This document shows, piece after piece, positions 45,260 through 57,061 of a stretch of 64,000 nucleotides of DNA. Source of the stretch: Ephemerocybe angulata (lineage: Eukaryota > Basidiomycota > Agaricomycetes > Agaricales > Psathyrellaceae). A program made the position numbers and the translations under genes. The notes under the pieces are model-generated. The model saw only the letters and a program-made list of their open reading frames with translations. It was not told where the DNA came from and searched no databases. The stretch's first letter is position 1. Every line of letters starts with the position of its first letter. The stretch spans positions 1 to 64,000 of the forward strand of contig JAACJK010000019.1 in assembly GCA_013368325.1 (NCBI GenBank). Reading direction: 5' to 3'.

Positions 45260-45684
45260 CGAGCTATCTGGGCTTTCGGTTCAATTGATACAGTTGTGGG
45301 GGCCATAGAATCATGCCTATATAGCACTGACTGATCCTGGGACCAAAGCAGCAAAAAAATCAAAAAGAAAAAAAAAAAAAAAAAAAAAAGAGGACCCCGG
45401 ACACCCCGTGACTGTGACATTGATGGTGGAAATGATGTGGAAAAATGGGAAAGGGTAAGGAAAATAATGGGAGAAATCAGTCTCTGGAAAGGAAAAAGCC
45501 ACCCTGGAAAGGGAAGAAATCACCTGGAAAAGGAAAGAAATCAATCTGGAAAAGGCCAGGGTAATACGAACGGGGCAGGGAGGAAATATGGCTCGGGAAA
45601 GGGCAGGAAAAGGCTAACCTCCTAGGTACCTGGGAAAGAGAAATGTTTGTACCTAAGAGGTTACTTTTCCTATGTGACTAAGGT
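45260..45684 (-). repeat. Right terminal inverted repeat
   Basis: Reverse complement of 30473-30890, including an A run (about 45360-45390) matching the left T run, CCCCGGACACCCCGTGACTG, and the outer GTTACTTTTCCTATGTGACT followed by AAGGT. Confidence 0.85.
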
Positions 45685-45692
45685 GCATTTGT
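45685..45692. repeat. Right target-site duplication of the KDZ element
   Basis: GCATTTGT, identical to 30465-30472. The pre-insertion site would therefore lie in the upstream region of the JmjC gene that starts 81 bp further on. Confidence 0.65.
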
Positions 45693-45773
45693 GCCGATTT
45701 CTCAACTGTTGCTTTGTCCTTCAGGTTTGTCATTCACCTGGCATCGGGTGGCTTACTAAGCCACTTCTCAACC

Positions 45774-48700
45774 ATGTCCAGCCCAGGCCGCACTTGGCTT
45801 GCACATTATCCGTTTACAACGAGACTGCCGTACTCGACTAGTCTCTTAGAGGAGTTGATATCGAACACACACCCTTTACACGTATGTCGACTGGGCCTGC
45901 CACATCCTCCTTTGTCTGAATATACTCATCAACGATAGGTCCTCGCTCGGCGCCTTGATCGCTTTGAAAGTGCCCTCCGCCAAGCTACGAATCAAGACAT
46001 ATTTCAACTCGCGCTATGTATCCAATGGGAAACTGGGGCTCATGTCGTGGACTTTACTCAAACCCAACCCCCTCGACTTGCTGATTTCGAGAATCTCGCG
46101 CTCGTTGTAGCATCATACAGGGTCTTGGACGTATATCTCGCACAGACGAATTCTTTCCTCCTTTCTAAACCATCCCCTCGAAATGCAGACGATTTGACAG
46201 TGCCTAAGCACTACCACTTCATCAAAGATTGGGTTAAATTGGTTACCAGCTTCTCCACCTCGATGCAAGCAGCTGCTTCCGACACCTGCGAAACTTCGGA
46301 TTCGAACCAGGGCCTCCTCCAGGACGAGTGGTTTGTCGCCATCTTGAAGAACCGAATAAGCGAGGCCGCGAAGTCATCGATATCTCAGATATCCTCGAAC
46401 ATGTACGATGTTGCGATGAATCTAATCTGTTTGTGCGACCCTGCGAGTATTGAAGTACGTGCGTTACGTTTTCGCGTACGCTTTCTAACGTTCAAAAACA
46501 GGCGCCATTGACCGCCAAAACATCACAAGCATTTTTCTCTCGATGGTACTCGCATGATATATCTTCGACGTCAGTGACACTTCATTTGCTTCATAACTGC
46601 TTGCACGTTCTCAACCAATGCAGGTCGGCACTCAGTAAAGGCGAAAAGGGGGCGCTGAAGAAAATGGTGGGCTCCGACAGTTCGTTCAAAGCCCTCCAGC
46701 TTTGTCTTGAAGGCAGTTTCTTGTGTACGCCTCTACACGTTATCGAGTCAGCTAATATGAGTAGGAGGGGATGGGCGAGAGAACGGATGCTCAAGGTGTG
46801 TTGATAGTCATTTATAACTTAATAACCCTACGTCCCAACAACTCACTTCGGTCCGTAAGGTCGCACACGCTATGGGCAATGATAAGCCAGGGGAACTCGT
46901 CTCAGTGGAAGGGCTTCTATTCCGAGGACTTTTTCAACTGGCTTTCGATCGAAAACCATGCTCCGAAGTTCTCCTTTCCTTAGCAAGCCTGGCGTCGATC
47001 CCAAATCTCAATCTCAAGAGAGTGCCCAGCGATCGACGTACTTGGTTTCAACTGGGAGTCGAAACCGGAGAACCGCCACGCAAGCGGCGGAAACTCGTTC
47101 TATCGCCATCCCCGGCTTCCTCACGCAACCCCAGCCCGGCGCCTTCGGCCCTAGCAAATGCGCCCAGTGCCAAGGCGACCGCTCAGTTCCAAATCAAGGG
47201 AGATGCCTCTCCTCAAGGCCTTGTTCGAAAACGGCCTCGGAAGAAAAGGCGCAGAAAGGAATCGAGTGACGAAGAATCGAGTGACGAAGACTCGAGTGAC
47301 GGAGACTCGAGTGACGAAGACTCGAGTGACGAAGACTCGAGTGACGAAGACTCGAGTAGCGGTGAGGGTGGGAACGATGAGGGTGGTGAGGGTGGTGAGG
47401 ATGGCAAGGGCGATGAGGATGGCGGGGGCGGTGAGGATGGTGAGGGCGATGGCGATCCATTTGGTGGGGACAATCCGGACGGTGGCATTGGAGAGAGAGA
47501 GGTAGACAAGGAGATGGACAGTGGCAACAGCCTTGGCGAAAAGAGGGGTGTCGGCGAGTTGGAGGGAGGCGGGAGGGGAATGGACGAGGAGGAGAAGAAG
47601 GAGGACGGGAACGAGGACAAGGACGAGGGGGACGTGAACGAGGAGGAGAAGAAGGAGGACATGAACGAGGAGGATGGCGAGGGGGACGGGAGCGAGGGCG
47701 AGGGGGATGGCGAGGGGGACGGGAACGAGGACGAGGAGGTTGGCGAGGGGGACGGGAACGAGGACGAGGAGGAGGGCGAGGGGGACGGGAACGAGGACGA
47801 GGAGGAGGGAGAGGGGGACGGGAACGAGGACGAGGAGGAGGAGGAGGAGCGGAATGCGGACTACACATCCTCCGGGAGGCCATTCTCGTCAAAAGAGTTG
47901 ATGGAGATTTTTGAAATTGGCACGGCGCCCTATTACATGTCTGAATGCTCTCCCAGTTATTTCGTTTCAAGTGACAGACTCGTGCACGGCGTAAAGCGGA
48001 TTGTGGGCAAAGAGTACATCTTCTATGACATCGACGGGCGTGTCATATTTTATGTCCCAGAAATGCATGTGAGTAACAACCGGGAATTCGCCCCTGTACC
48101 TTTTCGAAGCTCTCTGACAATCCACTCTCGCAGACGCAGGAAGACCTTGACAAGTTTCAACTCTTCTATGACGCTATCCAAGCGTCTTACATCGACGGCA
48201 AGCCAAGGTATCTGCACGAATGCGCCAACACCGGATTTCGACGCGTCCCCCAAAGCAGGATGGACTCTGCAGTGGATTCTGCAGACTGGGCAGACCTACG
48301 ACGTGAATTTTCATGCACGAACTTTGTCGTCCGAGACTCGAAGGTCGAACATGACACTCACTCACCCGTCGACTCCCAGCAATCGAAGTCCCCCGAATTC
48401 ACGCTAAAGACCCTACACATGCTGGCGCCCATCGACCAACCCCTTGAACTTCATGATTACACTTTTACAGCACTTGCTGGACGTCATCGAACAGGCACAC
48501 TACGACAGGTCCATTGCGAACACATGAAGGGGAAGAAAGGGAAGATTATCAATGTTCTTGATCTCCCCGCCGTTGGGGCAGATGTCTCCCCAGGCCCCCT
48601 GTTCTCCGACGTCGCCGCCCATCGAGAGACTAAATATTGTCCTCTCCCAATAAAGACTCCCTATCCGATACAAGATATGCGTTGGGGCTTGGCGGCGACG

Positions 48701-49823
48701 AAGGATGCGAGTCACTACTTGCATATGGACTCAGATGGTTTATGCACTTTCCTCAGAGTCCTCTGCGGTAGAAAGTTGTGGGTAGTTGCGACTCCTCCCG
48801 ATGGCTCTCCTTCGAGAATCATAGTGGATCTCTCTCGGTTTCTTGATAACTGGGACCCTTCATGCCCAACAGGGAGCTGGCTCCTTGAGGCGATTGTTCT
48901 TTGCCCGGGGGACGTCTTGTGAGTCAACTCTTTCTCTCTGCGAGACGTATATGCTGATCCATGGTGGAAGGTATATGAAGGCTGGTACATTACATGCCGT
49001 CTGGACCTTGGAAAGCTCTGCGTGCATCGGTGGCCACTTCCTCTGTTCGAGTTCGTTCACCGACACAGCCTCTGCACTCATTCACGGATTCCACATGGAC
49101 CTCGACATTACGAACGCTTCCCATGCCAACGCAGTACATCATCTATTATCCCTTCAAGTCATCCACTACCACTCAATGCTTGTGTGCGATAGAGTGGCCC
49201 CATGTGATGTTGGATCACTTGGGATCGATCTACAGGACTTCTACCAGTGGCATGGCTTCGTCTTGCTCCATGTTCTCGTCGTACTTCGCAGGGCTATCGA
49301 CATCGCAAACTATAAGCGTGAAGGCATATCAACAATCCAGACCTCCCTCATGGAAGCACACGCCCGTGGAGCGGCTCTCGGCACTATGACGTTTCTCAAG
49401 GAATCAGGTCTCGTCTCCGTCTGCCTTCCAGGTCTCACAAACGAACAACCCCAGCACGACCCCCTTTCATATTTTGAAGATGTTCTCCTCAACCAAGCCA
49501 TTCTGCTGATGCGTGCTCAGGACGCTTTCAGCGACTTCGAAGGTCCTGCTGCCAGGTTCAGGGATCGTCTCAAGGGGTTGCTACACGATGCGATGTCCCA
49601 CGCTCCACACCTCCAACTTCGATTCAAAGCCGCTCTGCGCCAGAAGATGAAATCGAGTCCTCTTCCGGCGGTACCTTACTCTGAAGCGGGTTCGATCTGT
49701 TTCTCTGAAGAGCCGATACAACCTGTCTCCCACGACGGGGTGTACGACGCACTCCAGCTTGTCCAATTAGGTGCGACACCTGACATTAATAGGGATCTGC
49801 GACAACTCCTGTATATTCCCTAG
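45774..49823 (+). CDS. JmjC-domain protein with long acidic linker
   Basis: Six exons with consistent phases: 45774-45881, 45939-46454, 46502-46795, 46860-48068, 48134-48918 and 48971-49823. They give about 1254 residues starting MSSPGRTWLAHYPF. The first 370 residues are helical and unknown. Residues ~400-630 are a nuclear-type basic patch (RKRPRKKRRRKE) plus repeats of ESSDED and GEGDGNEDEE. The JmjC-like part follows: ASHYLHMDSDG (~900-910) supplies the H-x-D metal pair, then VLCGRKLWVV, PGDVLYMKAG and TLHAVWTLES with the distal His (~979). This suggests an Fe(II)/2-oxoglutarate dioxygenase acting on a nuclear protein. The substrate is unknown. The KDZ element lies directly upstream. Confidence 0.85.
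47261..47850 (+). repeat. Coding minisatellites in the JmjC gene
   Basis: Units of 15 bp (cgagtgacgaagact and variants, encoding SSDED) repeat about six times at 47261-47356. Units of 33 bp (ggcgagggggacgggaacga then ggacgaggaggag) repeat three to four times at about 47710-47850, encoding GEGDGNEDEEE. The reading frame is preserved; the long antisense frames here are by-products. Confidence 0.85.
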
Positions 49824-50090
49824 ACGTCGGAAGCAAAACCTCAAATATATTATACAGTTATCCTAGCCTATACCCACATGCACATGCCACTGACGGTGCC
49901 CCTTAGGCCTTCGGAACCTTTGACGATCGTCCCTTTGTTGTCCAGGTCTTTGTTATGTTGGATGCCACATCTCAGAATTAAATGACTTTTAGATGATCAC
50001 AAGCCTTTGAAGAACACGCCCACTCCGTACCTTCAAACGCTGACCACACTAGAATCCCCCCGCAAATTCTCGCCAAACGTCTTTCCTGCA

Positions 50091-52194
50091 ATGCCTAGGC
50101 ACCATCGTACTCCCTCTGCCCCATCTTCAATCAGGAATGCGAGGACGCAGGTAGATATCTCATCCCAGGTTACCCGACTTCAAGTCTGATCTGATGAACC
50201 TTAAAGCAGAGCAGGATCCAAAGGGATACTGAAAGGGTGTCAGCCATACTGGGCAGCGATAGCTCATCCTTAGGCATACCTGCCTTGATAGAAGTCTTCC
50301 AGGTCCTCCGTAACCACCCCCCACACGACCTCTATCAATTCGTTCCCAAACCCGGAGAACTTTTGTTGGTCTATCGGATGCTCACCATCATTCGTGAAGC
50401 CTGCCAAAACGTCAAAGGGGGCCTTGTCGAAATAGCCAGCGAGTTCAACGAGAACCTCCGACACATCCAGTACTGGTGTACTTGTCTTAGCTCTCTGGAA
50501 ACCGGCACCGATGGTCTCCAAATCAGAGCAATTCGACACGTCGTAACTACGACCTTAATATCTCTCGCCACGATCGATCCTTCGTTCGTGCTGGAAGGGA
50601 GAGCCTTATATGCGGGCGTCGCCGGGTGCTGGTCATTCCTGGACGCCGAATCTCAGTCGGTTCCCGTTATACCAGACTTGACCTACTCTCCTGGCTGCAC
50701 CACGACACGGTTGATGGAGATCTGTCTGCAACACCGCGGCGCATACGAGGAGCTCTCCGAAGAGGTCAATAACTACCCCCTATACCGACTTCATTTCTTT
50801 GGAGCGGCATCGCTCAGGCTACAAGCCATTCCTACAACCATAAAGCACAGAAGGCAGATCGCGGCAACCATATACGACATCAACGTTATCCTCCAGCTAT
50901 TCACCGTCGTGTACCCGGTCAAACTCAAGTGGTCTTATTTCATCAAGGAGAAAGTGGTGTTTTTTCTGTTCGCAGCACTTTCTCACTTGGCGACACTTCC
51001 CTCCATCAATACCAACGAACTCGTTACTGTCGCGAGCATGTCCCACCGGGCGATCCAATGGCTGATGTCATCCCCCGTCGCAATCACTACTACCCTACGG
51101 CATGCGATTGAGGGGGGTGTGCTCACGGTCGTTTCATGTATAATCGGTGGTGTGGGTGCCGGGCCCATTAATCCTGAGTATCTTTTCGCCCTTGATGATT
51201 ACCTTGTTCTGGCTTGTCACACGTCCTATCGCCCTATCTTGCGAGCCATGGATAAAGCGGTCAAGACACTCTGGCAGGTCCTCCCCGACGCTCGTTCGGT
51301 CGCCGTACGGCGTTGGCTAGAGTTGGCTCTCGTTGCAGGGAAGCGCTGCATCGCTGCAATGGACAAAGGCTTACTCTCGACTTGCGACAATATCACTGTG
51401 AGTGGCTCTAGCTGCGACTGATGCCACGTGGAGTATACTCAGACCAGGTCTTATTGTTTTAGCATGGTGAACTACGGCGGGGGAAGAAGTGCAGAAAGGG
51501 AGCGGTCCGAACCTGCTCGATGTGCCATACTGCTGTCTATTGCTCTGTGAAGTGCCAGAGAGCAGACTGGGAGACCCTTCACCGAGATGAGTGCACGAGG
51601 AACTTGGAAGACTATCAACGTAGGCTCCTTTTTAACTCTCGGAATTGTCGCGGTTTAGTGAGGTGACCTTCCTTTCTTAGACTCCAAGGTTGCTGGTACC
51701 CACCTGTCCTACGATTCACGGCTACACCATCGTACACTCATTGAGGATATGGCGAAGCGATACACGCCGTACTACCCTTTGGCCTTCGGTGAATCTGACG
51801 CCGTTCCATTGCTGAAGATCGACTCGCTACAACGCATTGGGTTCTTTGACGAATTCAACCCAGCCAAACAGGAATTGGACGACATCCCGCGTCACTTCAT
51901 CAATAGACAGAACGCTTATGTCGACTCCTTAAGGCTGGAAAGGCAAGGTTCGCTTGTAACGGCCGAATTTCAGTACGGGCGTCGACGTACCAGGGTTGTA
52001 GGTCAAATCGTTTATGTGCCAGAAAGTCGATCGATCGAACTACGCCATACCTTTAGCTATCAGGTACGTGGATGTATTCTTTTCTTTGAACTCAAATCAA
52101 CTAACTTCTTTCACAGTCAGGACCTTCCGAAAGTGACCCGCCAGAGTTCGGCATTGCTAACTGGGGAAGCCAGCTAGACCTATTCACTCTTTGA
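50091..52194 (+). CDS. MYND-type zinc finger protein, divergent member V
   Basis: Five exons in phase: 50091-50150, 50207-51397, 51463-51619, 51681-52063 and 52117-52194, 622 residues. The ATG gives MPRHHRTPSAPSSIRNARTQ. The central 400 residues are helical (SAILGSDSSSLGIPALIEVF). The finger exon reads CSMCHTAVYCSVKCQRADW...HRDEC, again without the first CxxC of a standard MYND finger. The C-terminal exon (DIPRHFINRQNAYVDSLRLE; GQIVYVPESRSIELRH) differs from that of G, H and J. Exon organisation is otherwise the same, so this is a more distant member of the same expansion. Confidence 0.8.
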
Positions 52195-52495
52195 ACCTGA
52201 GTCGCCCGTTCTCTTCTGCCAAACCACTTCTGCAGCCTGTCCACCCACAACCCCTTCAACATATACATATACAACTCACTCCTTTCTTACTTGATGACGC
52301 CTTTCCTGTGTGCTTTGTTATTAATAAACTCCTGTTGACCACACCACGTATTCATGTATTGACCTTCATTGCTACGGGCCACAGTGGCCCCCGAGTGGCC
52401 CCATCTCTCTGTGGGTCGCTATAATATATGTCTTCATTTGTGCCTCTCCCTCCGAGTCCCTGCTTTCCCTAAATTTCCCACCAGCAACCGCCCAA
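52195..52495. other. Short spacer before the Tnp2 transposase
   Basis: Contains GGGCCACAGTGGCCCCCGAGTGGCCCC at about 52378, a candidate transposon end, but no matching inverted copy was found downstream. Confidence 0.4.
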
Positions 52496-55400
52496 ATGAA
52501 CCAAATGAACACCGTCTTCCGTTCAGATGTCAAAATTTGTCGATGTTCAAAGTGTTTGCAGAAGGAGCCCGACGGATGCCCTGTTACCTCTGCCACTTTC
52601 ATTCGTCATAGACAGGAGGATGCGATAACAGAGGACCTGGACACCGAGTACCCTATCCATCAAGATTCGCATTTTGCCGGCGCCATGCTTACGCACTGCA
52701 TCAAGGCATCTCCAGCTCCTGTTGTTCCCATTCGCCCATTCCAACCAATAAACTCCCCTCCTGAACCGCATTCCAGGCCACACAATCAGACTCAAGACAT
52801 CGACATCGCACAGGGTATTCGAAGTATTCATGAAGACCTTCACGCGCTGTCGCGGGATCTGCAGAGACCTTTCGATTTGGTTTTTCAACACAGTCAAGCA
52901 GAGTGCGAGGGCGAGGGCGTATCTCAGAGTTCTCAAACACGTTCACAGGCGAATATCGATCTTGACTCGCTCCCTCTCGTTCACCGGCACCCACAGAACA
53001 TGTTGTTTCTACAGCAGCAAGCTTCGTTGAAGATTCTACTAAATCGGGTGGAGGCCATCGCATCGCTCGAAGAGTCCGCAGGCGAATCGGAATGCGTAGC
53101 TTTGAGGACCTACATAATGCAAAAGCTCTCTACAATGCATGGGTGGAAGACTGATGTCTGGGAACGACAACAACAACAACAGCACCTTCCGTTTTCGATC
53201 CATCCCCCCATCGTGGACACCAGTCAGTACCAATCCAATTAATGCGGGATGTATCACTCACCTCTTGGTTTCCTTAGCTCGTTACATGCTGAGAACCGTC
53301 AACTGTACTGCAGGCCTAATCACGCAGTTTATCACGTCAGGCTTACTCCTCGTCCTTATCCTCAACCTTGTCTTTGCCCTCCCCCGCAGAGCTTGTGAAG
53401 TCGTTCTCGGCTTTTTGAAGGGCCAGGCCAGGCTAATGTCATATGTTATGCCACCTGACCAAGCAGAGCAACTATCCGCATCGATCCCAGCAACCCTCCA
53501 GACAGTTTTGGATAGCTTCAATCTAGATCCCGACGTCGACGAATTCGCCCAGTGCCCCAAATGCTTTGCTTTGTATCCCAAGAAGAACGGGTGCCCCGCA
53601 ACGTGCACTAATCGAGACGCCACGGATTCGCCCTTATGCGGTGCAAAGATGCAAACAAGCCAGACAGTCCGAGGATCCACGACTCTACGCCCGGTCCGAA
53701 CATATCTCCACCAGAATTTTCAAAACTGGCTAGCGGCGTTCCTATGTCGTCCCGACATTGAGCAAGTACTCGACTCTCGTAAGGCCAAGCATGAACATTC
53801 ATCGGGGGGGATCTCGGACATACTCGAGTCCCCAGGAGTTCAAGAATTTATGTGGCCTGACGGCAAGGCGTTTTACGACTGTCCCGAGAATGAACATCGC
53901 CTGTTCTTTGCCCTCGCCGCTGATGGCTTCAATCCGCTCTACAATAGGGAGGCGAAGCAATCCGCATCGTCAACTGGCATCTACATGATGTGCTTGAACC
54001 TCCCACTTGAAGAGAGACAGAAGCCAGAGAATATGTATCTCGTTGGTGTCGTCCCTGGCCCCAAAAAGCCCGATTCCACCGAGCTCAACCATGCGCTGGA
54101 TCTCATAGTTAGGGACTTCATGCCATTCTGGGAAACGGGAGTTCTGTATAGTCGAACGACGAGGCGCAGGAATGGACTCCTTGTTCGTGCTGCGGTGATG
54201 CCTGTTGTTTGCGACGCCCTCGGAGCCAGGCAGGTATGCGGTTATAGCTCAGTCACCTCGACCTTCTTCTGCACATACTGTGCCCTGCCAATATCATCCA
54301 TCGAGAACCTCGACAAGAACTCCTGGCCTCGACGCAACCTTGAGGAACACCGATACTGGGCCTCTAAATGGAACGAATCCGACTCGGCGACTCGGCTGAT
54401 GATATTTCACGAACACGGCCTACGTTATTCGCCTTTAATCAAGTTACCCTACTTCGATCCCATTCGCTTTACGGTCGTTGATACCATGCACAACCTCTTC
54501 CTAGGGCTTTATGAGCGTCACTGCCGAGATGTCTGGGGTATGAATGTCACAGTCGCTGAAGGTGACGGGGCCCTCAAACCCAGAGGTGCCATCCCCTCTC
54601 CGCCATCCATGGCCCTTATGGAGATCGGACGCATCGCGCTGTCCATGCAGTGTAGAGAAGAGCTGACAAAGATCAGCCCTGACGTTTTATTTTACCTATG
54701 CGAGGAGAATGCTTTGCGCCGTACTGGGAAGAGGAAAGACATGGTTAATGAATTGTTGGCTTTGGTGAGTTACAATTATGAACAGTGGAACCAAATCTGA
54801 TCTCCCGCTATACCTTCACAGTCGTTTGGATGCCCTCCGAAGCCATCCACCATAGTAGGCCCTGCCAAGGAGCCAACGTCCCTAATTGACGTGCTCCAAG
54901 CTGAGACCATTCTAATGGAGAAACGGAGCCTGGATCGCTTTAATAAACCAGTGCTTCAAGTCATGTGTGCTTTCCGTCACTTAGAACATTCTGGGAGTAA
55001 GGACGATATCGTCAAAAGGCTTAAGGAATGGGTAAGTATACATCTTTCCTGAGTTGGGAGTTCAAGGGAGTGCTCACAATGTCCTACTAGCGCGCACAAT
55101 TCAAAACAGCCCGCTGGAAAATCCAGAATCTGAACTACGACCTTCCGGACCTGATAAACGTTCAGATCGCGCCAACAAGCTCACAGGGAAGGCATCCTGC
55201 TCAACACGATCGTACACCGAACGTGGTTCTAGGGAAAACGATACTTAAGGCTTATGCAGAGGATCGTGCGTGTACTGAACTACCTCCGTGGGTAACTGCT
55301 GCACCTCCGAAGGCGGGTCATGCATCTCAAGGGAAGCTTAGCGCCGACCAGTGGCGCGTCTTCTGCACGGTCCATCTCCCGATTACGCTGGTGCGGCTAT

Positions 55401-56606
55401 GGGGGTCGTCCCCTCCAGGCTCTCGGAAGTACAAAATGCTATCAAATTTCTTCGACTTGGTCAACGCTGTGGAAATAGCAAGCTTGCTCTCGACATCAGC
55501 CGACGCCATCTCAGCTTTTGAATACTACCTCACACGCTATCTGACGACTTTCAAAGACCTTTACAAAGAAGCCGTTCTTACCCCAAATCACCACATAGCG
55601 CTTCACATTCCAGACTTCCTCAGGCTCTGGGGTCCTTCTCCTGAATACAGAGGGTTTGGAACAGAGCGCTTCAACAATAAGCTGCAGAAAATCAACACCA
55701 ATAAACACTTTGGTAAGTCTTATCTTTTTAACTATGGTTTCTACCTAGTTTCCTGACCGTTTTTAGGCGAGATAGAGATGACGTTCATGCGCACAGTCGG
55801 GCGTACATCGAAATTGATTGCTCTCATGAAACAACCACAGATCAGAGAGTCGGTCTCCGACATGTACGAGGCGTTCTCCAAAGCCACAGCAGAAGTGACT
55901 CAGGGGACTCGACTGTACGACCTTCCTGCCACGCTACTCCCAGTCCCAGGGCGTGATATTCAACATCTCAAGGAAGGCCAGCGGATGAAACTTGAACGCT
56001 CCGTTTTCGAAGCTCTGGGACGTCATCTAAACTCAGATGGCAACGACTACATCCCGCACAGTGCTCTTAAAAAGGGACCTCATCAGACATTCCTTCACGC
56101 AGATGCCGTCGATCTCCATTCAATTGTCATACGTGGGGCAACTTATCAGCCCATGGGGCGTGCTTCTGGGGCTAGCAACATCCTCTTACCTTCCGGAGTG
56201 ACGCCCTTCTATTCCCCTGCTCGTATTCTACAGATATTCTCTCACACTCGAGTTGCGAGCGGGGGGAATTGCACAGAAATATTCTGTGCAGTTCAATACC
56301 TTCGACCACTGGCGCCGCAAGATGTCCCGAACGATCCATACAGACAATTTGGGGAATTTGCCGGAACTCTATGGTCTTCTGAGTATACGACTCAGCACCA
56401 AGTCGTCCTTGCCTCCACTATCATTTGCCACTTCGCGAGAACGGCCATGACGGACTCTACCCTCGCCGTCTCGACACCGTGTTACCATGTCCTTCCTCTG
56501 AACCGGGTGAGCTATCTAATAAATGAAGTCCATCGTTCCAAATCTAACATTGAGGTCTTGTCATTATACGCAGGTCGGGATCAAGTGGAAGAAGATGGTG
56601 GGGTAA
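52496..56606 (+). CDS. Tnp2-type (CACTA/EnSpm) transposase, apparently intact
   Basis: Six exons join in phase: 52496-53222, 53278-54764, 54822-55031, 55091-55712, 55767-56506 and 56574-56606. They give about 1272 residues. The N-terminus has a Cys pair (CRCSKC). The core shows a zinc-ribbon-like CPKCFALYPKK...C...CG, CLNLPLEERQKPENMYLVGV, VPGPKKPDSTELNHAL, and FDPIRFTVVDTMHNLFLG. Downstream are HHIALHIPDFLRLWGPSPEY and FGTERFNNKLQKINT. These are hallmarks of the Tnp2 family common in mushroom genomes. No stop or frameshift was found. The gene begins 301 bp after the stop of MYND gene V. No terminal repeats were identified. Confidence 0.88.
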
Positions 56607-56659
56607 ATGACGAGTCCTGCTGAAATGATTCAGGCTTGCCCTTCCTCCTTTTGTTGCCT

Positions 56660-57061
56660 CTATACCGTCTCCTCTTCTCCTTTCGACTTCTCCTTTCGAT
56701 TCAGAATGTCCATTTCTGCTTCTAATTCACCCTTTTCCAGTCGCCCAGGCGCATGCTGGGCACGTCGGAGCTTATACACCTCTTTCTTTGTACCGGGGAC
56801 TCGCTTCTGTATATCTTGGGGCTTGCTCAGTACAGGAGGACACTGGGTGTGGACCGGGGAAAGCGGGTGGCAGGTAACACATGGGCAGCCACCAGGATGT
56901 TCATCGAACCATCGTGGACCGCAGTCAACGGTAATCTCTTCCCCAGCCTTGATGGCACGAGTATGGTTGGCGGGAGGTTCACGGATGAAATTGTTCCCAT
57001 GCGCATGATGGGGGCCAAAATGACGGTGGCCTCCAAGCCTTATACGCTTAGATATGGCCAA
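56660..57061 (-). pseudogene. C-terminal fragment of a SET-domain protein
   Basis: The reverse frame reads AIKAGEEITVDCGPRWFDEH followed by GGCPCVTCHP. This corresponds to the GEE[IL]T.DYG motif and the post-SET cysteines of SET-domain methyltransferases. The catalytic NHS/Tyr core upstream is not found: the preceding text (NNFIREPPANHTR) is only partly similar and the frame begins in non-SET sequence. The tail is Lys/Glu-rich. About 40 bp of it (around 56957-57000) recur inverted at 57568-57612. I read it as a truncated relict. Confidence 0.55.

Larger units (their letters stand above)
30473..45684 (+). mobile_element. 15.2-kb KDZ (Kyakuja-Dileera-Zisupton) DNA transposon
   Basis: The two ends are inverted copies of each other: the left end reads CACCTTAGTCACATAGG, and the right end is its complement ending CCTATGTGACTAAGGT. 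Similarity continues for about 400 bp, including CACGGGGTGTCCGGGGTCC. Further inside, arrays of about 245-bp units are again inverted relative to each other. A KDZ transposase is encoded at 40833-43429. Two more genes (33462-38207 and 38999-39704) are divergent from it. GCATTTGT flanks both ends. KDZ elements are known from mushroom genomes. The termini were found here by eye, so the exact end may be off by one base. Confidence 0.8.

Noticed and set aside
47194..47970. 258-residue Pro/Arg/Ser-rich open frame on the - strand
   Set aside because: It is the antisense of the acidic minisatellite in the JmjC gene; the sense frame joins in phase with the other JmjC exons.
52378..52410. GGCCACAGTGGCCCCCGAGTGGCCCC as the left end of the Tnp2 element
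   Set aside because: No inverted counterpart was found between 56.6 and 58.8 kb.
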